Assembly (NCBI RefSeq): GCF_022398315.1
Contig: NZ_JAKEVF010000009.1
Location: forward strand, 496-64,495
Source of the DNA: Shewanella sp. Isolate11
Lineage (GTDB): Bacteria; Pseudomonadota; Gammaproteobacteria; Enterobacterales; Shewanellaceae
DNA: 64,000 nucleotides
Direction of reading: 5' to 3'
Below are positions 58,601 to 64,000 of the stretch, piece after piece. Each line of letters starts with the position of its first letter. Position 1 is the stretch's first letter. The position numbers were made by a program, and so were the translations under genes. The notes under the pieces were generated by a model. It was not told where the DNA came from. It made no database searches and worked only from the letters and a program-made list of their open reading frames with translations.

Positions 58601-61600
58601 CCATGGTTAGAATAAAGCCCTGCGGATCCTGATAGAGAATGATCAGATCTGTGATGGTTTCACTGCCATCGAGATCAGCATCCAGTATCGGGGTAAAATC
58701 TACTGGAATGGCTCTGTTCTCAAAACCATAACTGGTGGTTTCCAGCGTCGTGGGACCGGTATCGATAACCGGATCAATATCGATATTGACGGTTAACTCA
58801 AAGGCCGCAGTGTCACCATCTAACTCTGTACTTTGAGCAAAAATGCTAAAACTGACAATACCACTAAAATCTTCGATAGCCTGAATACTAAGAGTGGAAA
58901 GCGAAGCCGCTGACACGCCATACAAAGGCAATCCGTTATCGAAGCCCACTACGGGTAAGTTAACGGGGTTCCCTAAAGAATCGACAAAAATCACCCCTTC
59001 GGGTAGGCCGGAAAGACGCAAATCTAACGCCTCTGAACCATCATCATCGGAAGTTACAATGGTGAAATCTAACGGGATCAGGTTATCTTCGGCAAAAGGA
59101 TTAACATTCGAGATAACACCAGTAGCATTATCAATTGTCCATACATTGGGGTCGCCATCGATAATAGGCGCATCATTTGCAACCCCAGTCAATGAAACGC
59201 TGACAAAATCGACATCGCTGTAATTCGGATTTGGATTAGTGGTGTCATCAGCAGGATCAATACCATCCTGGGCGGTATCGAGAGAAAAGCTTCGCACCGC
59301 AATCGAGAAATCACCAAAATTAGCTGAACTGACATCATCTGCAGGAATTAATTGTGCAACACCACTGTCAACTTCAGACGCTAATACCGTCCATACATTG
59401 CCATTACTGGCCGCCGAAGGTGAATCAATAGACCAGCCGTCAGGTAGAGTTAGCTCAAAATTTAAAATTTCAGAACCCGAATTATCGGTTAATTTCCCTG
59501 AGATAATCGCATTGAGTAAAATGGGTGCATCTTCAACACTATGAATATTTTTGGTGGTTAGCGTGGGCACATCGGCTATTGGCGTGACATCGATAGTCAC
59601 GGTTTCAATGCTACTTAATGCCGTATCATTATTGTCACTTTCAGTGGATTTAGCTTGAACGGTAAAAGTAAATTGCCCCGCTAAATTGTCGCCTGCCGTG
59701 GCTATCAAGTTATCCAAATCGACCTGGCTGATCGTCATGCCATCACTGATCGTCCGCCCAGCCGTAGTCAAAGTTAATCCGGCGCTAATGCTATCTATGA
59801 TATATGAAACCGTTTCAGAGCCACGATCGTCTATACCAGCTTGGTCCCCTGAAGTGGCATTAAGCTGCATATTAACGCTGCCGCCATCTTCATCAACCGT
59901 GTAGAGAAATTCACTATCTGTATCCCACTCTGGCGTATCTGCTACCGATTCAACCGAGACAGGTAAGGTCGTGGTTAAAGGGGTTTTGCCGGTAATATTG
60001 ACCGTAATAATAAACTCAACGCTGTCCGTGGCGTCTGAGCTATTTGAATAAGGAAGAAAACTTAAAGTGCCATTCGGCGTCGCAACTCGAGTAACGGGAT
60101 CTTCACTCAAGCCGCCATTAAGCAGGGACAAAATATAATTACCATCGGCGTCTTTCGGTACTTCCACCGCGTTCAATATCAACAGGCCCCCCTGTAAAGC
60201 CGCCGAATCGAACACGATACTGGTGATTAACTCATTCGCATCCACATCTCCCGGCGTCGCCTCAAGATCGATGCCTGTTAGCGTGTCTTCAACAAAGTCG
60301 GTAGGAGACACTCGAACAGAGCCGGCTTGGTCTTTGGCAATCAACGTCAGTGTATCTGTCGCCACATCGCCATCAGCATCGGTGACCTCTAACAGCACAT
60401 CTTCGCTATAACTCAAGTCGTTATAGGCAAATACTAAGGTGGTCACCGTCGCTAAACCATTTTCATCGACCACCAGCTCACCATATTTAACCGCGGCAGG
60501 ATTTGCATCGGTATAAAGCTCAATCACCGAACCAACAGCATAAGAAGTGCCTTTATAGATCACGTTGGTGACTGAAGCGCCATCGGCACCTTGCTGAGCC
60601 TGCGAGAACATCTGCACGTTATATGAATCATTATCACCTTCAAAAAACTCTAAGGTTTTAGCCGTGTCCTCAGGCACATCATCGTTGACGGTTACTGTCA
60701 CCATTTGGGATGCCGATTTATCATTATCGGCGTCTATAGCATAAACTTCGAATTGTAAATCTAAGCTGTTTTCGCCATTGGCATCGGCATGGTCCAGTGC
60801 ATGGTATTGTCGATATTCCACCTGACCATTGGCGCTAAATCGGATTTGAAAAACAGTTTCGTTGTCGCCAGCACGAGTTGCGACATACCAACCGTTACCA
60901 TCGGCGGTGGTATTTAAACTAATCAGCTGCCCCGCACTGTAATAGGTGCCGAAGCTAAAACTGTCGGTTAAGGCAACTTCAACAACCGAGTCACTGCCTT
61001 CTACCAATGAAAATAATTGCGATGTGGAAATCGGATTCGTCGTGGTTAGATTACCTTCATTAATATTTAGTTGCAGCGGTGTAGCTAGCTTAGCGTTGTC
61101 GCCATCATAGATGGTCACGGCCAACTCGGCCGATGAAATCGTATTGTCACTATCGGTAATGTTAACCGCCACATTTAAGGTATCGAGTAAATCTGCACTG
61201 CCCAAATGATCGATAGGGCCTAACATTTCAAACGTCACCGCTACCGTGCCAGCGGTTTCAGGGGTAATCTCGATATCGGTTGGCAAGCTGATACTGAATA
61301 CTCGTAGGCCATCAGCAGTCACAGCCTCAAGCACCGCACCTTCATCTTTAATTTGCCAATATAGCGGCTCACCATTTTGAGTTAAGGCGGTGCCGGAGCT
61401 ATTTTGCACCTCACTGCCATCGACCATATTAAAGGCTATATCGATGACGCTATCTTTGGTCGCAGTAACATTAAACTCGCCAGCGTCTACAGTGTTATAA
61501 GCGGTAATCGAAGGATCTTCGCTGACCGTCAAACTAACATTATCAATACTTGCCGCATCACCATCCGCCACAATTACGGTTAAAGTAGCGGGTGAAACAT

Positions 61601-64000
61601 CACCATCACGGTCGGCAGTAAATATGTTGAAATCAAAACTATCAGTGCCGATTTGATCGAAAGCTTGGTACAAAGTGAAATCATAGTTTTGACTGAGGCT
61701 GTCACTATCTGGGCTCCAGGTATCGCTAAGCTCAATAACAAACACAGGATCAGCTTCATCGCCAAGATGGGCGATTAATATTAATCCACCAGCACTTAAG
61801 CTGTATTGAATCGGCACACCACTGGCAGTCAATTCTGGCTGGGAAGCAGCGGGAGAAAATGCCACCGCGACGACGGCATCACTGCCGACTTGCAAGTCAA
61901 AACTGCCACTTTGAGTTAAAGGCGTTCCAGCAAGCGCATTTTCTTCAAAACTTAACGAAGTGATATTCACTAGCTGAGGATCATTACCATCGCTAATTGC
62001 CCAGCTCAGAACGCCTTGATCGATTTGGGTGCCATCTAAATCTTCTGCGGTGATATAAGTGTCGATATTCAACACATCTGTTCGCAAATGATCTAACGGC
62101 TCAAATTGAGTGAAGGTTGCGGTTACACTCAAATCATCACCGACATTGGTTGCCGATAACTCGATAGTAAATACAGTGACAGGAGTCGATTCATTAGTGG
62201 TTGCCGTTAACGTTTTACCATCACTGGATAGGCTATAAACCAAGGCATTCCCATGACTGGTTAAGGCTTGGTTACGCACTAAATATGGCGTTAGCACAGA
62301 AAAGCTTACGCTATCGGCCACCAGCGTATCTGAGCCCGCGACAATGCTAAATACCTGCTGAGTGACTTGAGCCGCTTGATCGATATCAGCTTCTTGAAAA
62401 GAAACCACCACATCGCTCATTGCCCCCTGAACACCATCGACAACGGTAAACACGGCATTGGCAGTATCGATACTGCCATCAGAATCCAGCACGCTATACA
62501 CCAGAGTCATCTCTTGCAGCTGGTTGTTATCGAGATTGTCAGCCACCTCAAAACTCCAACTACCATTAGCTTGAATAGTGATGGTGCCTTGGGCGGTAAC
62601 TATGATTGCTGGCGCTCCAGCAGCAACCGAATAATCCGTGCCATTATAGTTGATTGAAGTGACCGTTAACGGCCCTTCAATGGTGTAATCATTACCCAGT
62701 AATGAACCATTGGCCGTCGTGTCTTCGACTAGGGTGGCGCTATCGTCGAACGCAAACGCGCGAGTATCCATGAAATTCAATACCGCATAGGTAATGATCT
62801 CCTCAGTAGTACCATCACTGTCAGTTTGCAAACCACTTAAACGAATGTAACTCAGTACATTGGTCTGATTACGTTCATCTAACGGTTGAAATAGTGTCAC
62901 CGTCAGCTCAGTTGCGGCTAAACTCGCCGTCATGACGATTTCACTGTCACCATCACGAGTCAAAGTGAAAGATAATCCATCGGCAGCGACGTCTATGCTT
63001 AGGTCTTGCCCCTCGGAAGTCAAAGCCAATAAACGATTCTGCTCAGCGGTCAATGTCAACACAGCATCGGCGATCTCGACCGGAATGGTCACACTAGTAC
63101 TGTCCATTGCATTCAATACTAATTCGTACAAAGAGGCGATTTCGGGCACAAATAAGGTTGGCATAACATCGCTGGCGCTATTACCTGAAGCATCGACAAC
63201 CACCACTTCCATGCTCCAGCCTAAATTGCGATCTAAACCACTCACATCAAGCCCAGTAAATTGCCAACTGCCATCGGTGGCAACCACACTAGTAAAGGTC
63301 TTGGTAGTAATGCCATCTGTGATGGTGAGATCGACACTTTGACCTTCCTCAACCCCGGTCGTTACCCCGCTGAGGCTATCTTGCACACCGTACATAAACA
63401 GACCGGCATCGAAACCATCCACTCCCGTGTCAATATCTATGCTGACTTGTGTATCCAAAATGGTGGTATTCGTTGCAACAGCAGGGTTACCGGCTAGATC
63501 TGAAGAACTGGCTTGCAGTAATAACTCACCATCGGCCAAGGTCGATAAGTCAACATTCTCAATTTGCCACAGGCCATCTACAACGACGGTATTAAGGATG
63601 ATAAATAGGCCATTTATATCGGTTACCGTCACCTCCACGGGGCGACCATCTTCAATATTGGTTACTGTACCGGTAAGGGTCTCCGCAGTTGATTCTGCGG
63701 TGCTGATTAAGCCATCGGCATCGACAATCTCAATGGTAATACTGGCTAAACTATCTTTATTAACCACCACGGAAGCATCGACAAGGTTACCCGCCACATC
63801 ACTACTGCTGGCGACAAAAGTTAAGTCGCCATCACTCAAGCTGGAAATATCGGCACCATTGATCTGCCAAGCACCTGCGCTCACAGTGGTGGTAAAGCTT
63901 AATTGCTGGTCATTAATGTCTGTTACTGTGATAGTGACACTTTGGCCCTCTTCGATATCGGTAACCGTACCCGTGAGATCCAATATGACCATCTCGGCCG
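55689..64000 (-). CDS. giant repetitive type I-secreted adhesin (partial, 5' end beyond window)
   Basis: The reading frame is open to the right edge; 2770 C-terminal residues are visible. Numbering from the first visible Met: three Ig-like Bap-type units of about 100 residues (1-290, each with GTVTxIExGQ and a DxAGN end); about five T1SS-143-like units interleaved with a VCBS-like domain (about 290-1200, with QPLD/FEPLDH motifs); then about nine units of 150-200 residues built on DxDGSE...LPxG (to about 2650); and a helical, acidic tail. I saw no cysteine and no GGxGxDxxx RTX repeats. It probably mediates surface attachment and biofilm formation, like LapA or BpfA. Confidence 0.88.
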   Translation of the reverse strand, partial: AEMVILDLTGTVTDIEEGQSVTITVTDINDQQLSFTTTVSAGAWQINGADISSLSDGDLTFVASSSDVAGNLVDASVVVNKDSLASITIEIVDADGLISTAESTAETLTGTVTNIEDGRPVEVTVTDINGLFIILNTVVVDGLWQIENVDLSTLADGELLLQASSSDLAGNPAVATNTTILDTQVSIDIDTGVDGFDAGLFMYGVQDSLSGVTTGVEEGQSVDLTITDGITTKTFTSVVATDGSWQFTGLDVSGLDRNLGWSMEVVVVDASGNSASDVMPTLFVPEIASLYELVLNAMDSTSVTIPVEIADAVLTLTAEQNRLLALTSEGQDLSIDVAADGLSFTLTRDGDSEIVMTASLAATELTVTLFQPLDERNQTNVLSYIRLSGLQTDSDGTTEEIITYAVLNFMDTRAFAFDDSATLVEDTTANGSLLGNDYTIEGPLTVTSINYNGTDYSVAAGAPAIIVTAQGTITIQANGSWSFEVADNLDNNQLQEMTLVYSVLDSDGSIDTANAVFTVVDGVQGAMSDVVVSFQEADIDQAAQVTQQVFSIVAGSDTLVADSVSFSVLTPYLVRNQALTSHGNALVYSLSSDGKTLTATTNESTPVTVFTIELSATNVGDDLSVTATFTQFEPLDHLRTDVLNIDTYITAEDLDGTQIDQGVLSWAISDGNDPQLVNITSLSFEENALAGTPLTQSGSFDLQVGSDAVVAVAFSPAASQPELTASGVPIQYSLSAGGLILIAHLGDEADPVFVIELSDTWSPDSDSLSQNYDFTLYQAFDQIGTDSFDFNIFTADRDGDVSPATLTVIVADGDAASIDNVSLTVSEDPSITAYNTVDAGEFNVTATKDSVIDIAFNMVDGSEVQNSSGTALTQNGEPLYWQIKDEGAVLEAVTADGLRVFSISLPTDIEITPETAGTVAVTFEMLGPIDHLGSADLLDTLNVAVNITDSDNTISSAELAVTIYDGDNAKLATPLQLNINEGNLTTTNPISTSQLFSLVEGSDSVVEVALTDSFSFGTYYSAGQLISLNTTADGNGWYVATRAGDNETVFQIRFSANGQVEYRQYHALDHADANGENSLDLQFEVYAIDADNDKSASQMVTVTVNDDVPEDTAKTLEFFEGDNDSYNVQMFSQAQQGADGASVTNVIYKGTSYAVGSVIELYTDANPAAVKYGELVVDENGLATVTTLVFAYNDLSYSEDVLLEVTDADGDVATDTLTLIAKDQAGSVRVSPTDFVEDTLTGIDLEATPGDVDANELITSIVFDSAALQGGLLILNAVEVPKDADGNYILSLLNGGLSEDPVTRVATPNGTLSFLPYSNSSDATDSVEFIITVNITGKTPLTTTLPVSVESVADTPEWDTDSEFLYTVDEDGGSVNMQLNATSGDQAGIDDRGSETVSYIIDSISAGLTLTTAGRTISDGMTISQVDLDNLIATAGDNLAGQFTFTVQAKSTESDNNDTALSSIETVTIDVTPIADVPTLTTKNIHSVEDAPILLNAIISGKLTDNSGSEILNFELTLPDGWSIDSPSAASNGNVWTVLASEVDSGVAQLIPADDVSSANFGDFSIAVRSFSLDTAQDGIDPADDTTNPNPNYSDVDFVSVSLTGVANDAPIIDGDPNVWTIDNATGVISNVNPFAEDNLIPLDFTIVTSDDDGSEALDLRLSGLPEGVIFVDSLGNPVNLPVVGFDNGLPLYGVSAASLSTLSIQAIEDFSGIVSFSIFAQSTELDGDTAAFELTVNIDIDPVIDTGPTTLETTSYGFENRAIPVDFTPILDADLDGSETITDLIILYQDPQGFILTMDGSQIFIPEDGLSVLDLLDGSSPTIDDLLNSGRLAVVPPLDADGSFDFKASYRIADTSESGVEVQSYELTQLTVVVDAVVNLTTNLQSEAEILVSSDGSPIDLTGQVLFFEGDIDGSEVLDYIVITVPSGDGWYVSHPNGAINDGEGRWLIPVAGITSDTVQEYALDVLAGVTIQSEVATGPALINVEGRVLDRDDPAIIETSFYVQFDQDAPASNATVVDMLQLTTVDGIEDTTIDFSGHLNLSITTDPNDVVSFRVLTADLPQGGYFTGSDVQAIYDESGENIIEYLFTTDSLGSLQLHNINEDFAGEFSIPIRIIATDPISGDTIIDDTQIIDIEILPVADGVSLDVVNQTMLEDGPIPLGLRLVFEDPHMTPTTGGSEQILLGDGALPVTLTLLDGGSLSDSLGLWTLQAGSTDTWAFSGTTMDELNNSLLLLEFVPPLHLSGDFRLLFAATSIDTATINGSDVTDQASFDNTFTIEVTPVTDAAETPSEQIIVKGQEDTLIDLSALDASSLGLIDQDGSEEIYLTIRGVPSGSVLYYQDGTDLIQLPNVGADGGNFNGSPTYAWSVTSEQLAGLVFLPPSDFSGDIPLSIQAITQELGTDDFVTSSTDILVGVSPVADGVDLITPPESLYSSVEDEVITIDLDTALKEVDGSELITMRVVVTSDDASALVGLEGVKIGNQFISFKYDDVNDNYYATLTALSSLTQFELYPGDLAFGTLDVQLELTSLDVARVLGGLESDFSDATVVNFEVEISPQVDAPVWTQVADVTANDVNNVALNLGLALQNPAFNESGQLTIYGVPDDMSLSEGVQTSDAWVVSLERVEFITVVGAEDGDVFTLTLEPTAVLAGETAEGAVETITVTVDLAAPSPVSAMSVPITETQVSPLPYTLQGGQALDEELKQEALLEAKYESSESELSLAIKQSFIQSTEADYLSTSLDQNMEYSASANDLLARLDDEMALVSLQP

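Noticed and set aside
56014-63497. Many open frames of 60-140 codons on the plus strand opposite the adhesin
   Set aside because: They mirror the repetitive, low-stop composition of the adhesin gene in an antisense frame; none has a recognisable domain or ribosome site.
49196-64000. LapG/LapD or other c-di-GMP receptor genes in the adhesin region
   Set aside because: No transglutaminase-like protease or GGDEF-EAL protein is encoded here; the only candidate is the receiver-GGDEF protein.

Overview
The window reads as chromosomal DNA of a marine gammaproteobacterium, most likely Shewanella. This is inference from gene order and protein style; no species call is possible. Its left part keeps the classic enterobacterial/Shewanella order next to an rRNA operon: gamma-carbonic anhydrase (yrdA), DUF1488 (yrdB), aroE, tsaC, yrdD, smg, dprA, def, fmt, rsmB, trkA, trkH. 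No prophage, tRNA gene, CRISPR array or intact insertion sequence was seen.

Layout. 1-475: antiterminated leader (boxA) and two tandem sigma-70 promoters of an rRNA operon that runs leftward out of the window. 476-13728: housekeeping block for shikimate, haem, tRNA t6A, DNA uptake, N-terminal formylation/deformylation, rRNA methylation and K+ uptake. 13737-26554: rRNA methyltransferase rlmF, a solitary FliL-like protein, ubiC, a secreted M6 metalloprotease with PKD domains and a GlyGly-CTERM tail, YhgN, an unusual ZIP-like/ArsP-like membrane protein, a TANGO2/NRDE protein, an acyltransferase, a LysE exporter, a YbdG-type mechanosensitive channel and a DUF3157 protein. 26733-32153: histidine utilisation (hutH-hutU-hutC facing hutI) around a perfect HutC-type palindrome. 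32253-41433: membrane and sensor proteins, a TPR esterase homologue, a Sel1 protein, mtnC, two hotdog thioesterases, an outer-membrane barrel and an acyl-CoA ligase.

41559-47892: two back-to-back ABC exporter operons. On one side is a YtrA-type GntR regulator with an ATPase and a permease; on the other a secreted alpha/beta hydrolase with a NatAB-like ATPase and permease. They share a control region containing repeated ATACAGT boxes. A small PspB-like protein, a tiny lipoprotein and mogA follow.

49196-64000: a degenerate receiver-GGDEF protein, then a leftward operon encoding a giant secreted adhesin (5' end outside the window) followed, with 4-base overlaps or almost no gaps, by its type I secretion ATPase, membrane-fusion protein, TolC-like channel and an OmpA-like lipoprotein. 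The visible C-terminal 2770 residues of the adhesin are tandem Ig/cadherin-like and T1SS-143-like domains, with no recognisable RTX nonapeptides.

The most distinctive non-coding signal is a family of small non-autonomous elements with 18-bp terminal inverted repeats. Two full copies have 4-bp target duplications, and in both the insertion lies inside the stop codon of the upstream gene and leaves the protein unchanged. A third, chimeric copy sits at a stop codon in the same way. Also notable are a dprA whose coding homology extends upstream into a stretch without ATG, GTG or TTG, and several enzymes lacking a key residue (MtnC, the TPR esterase, the receiver-GGDEF protein).
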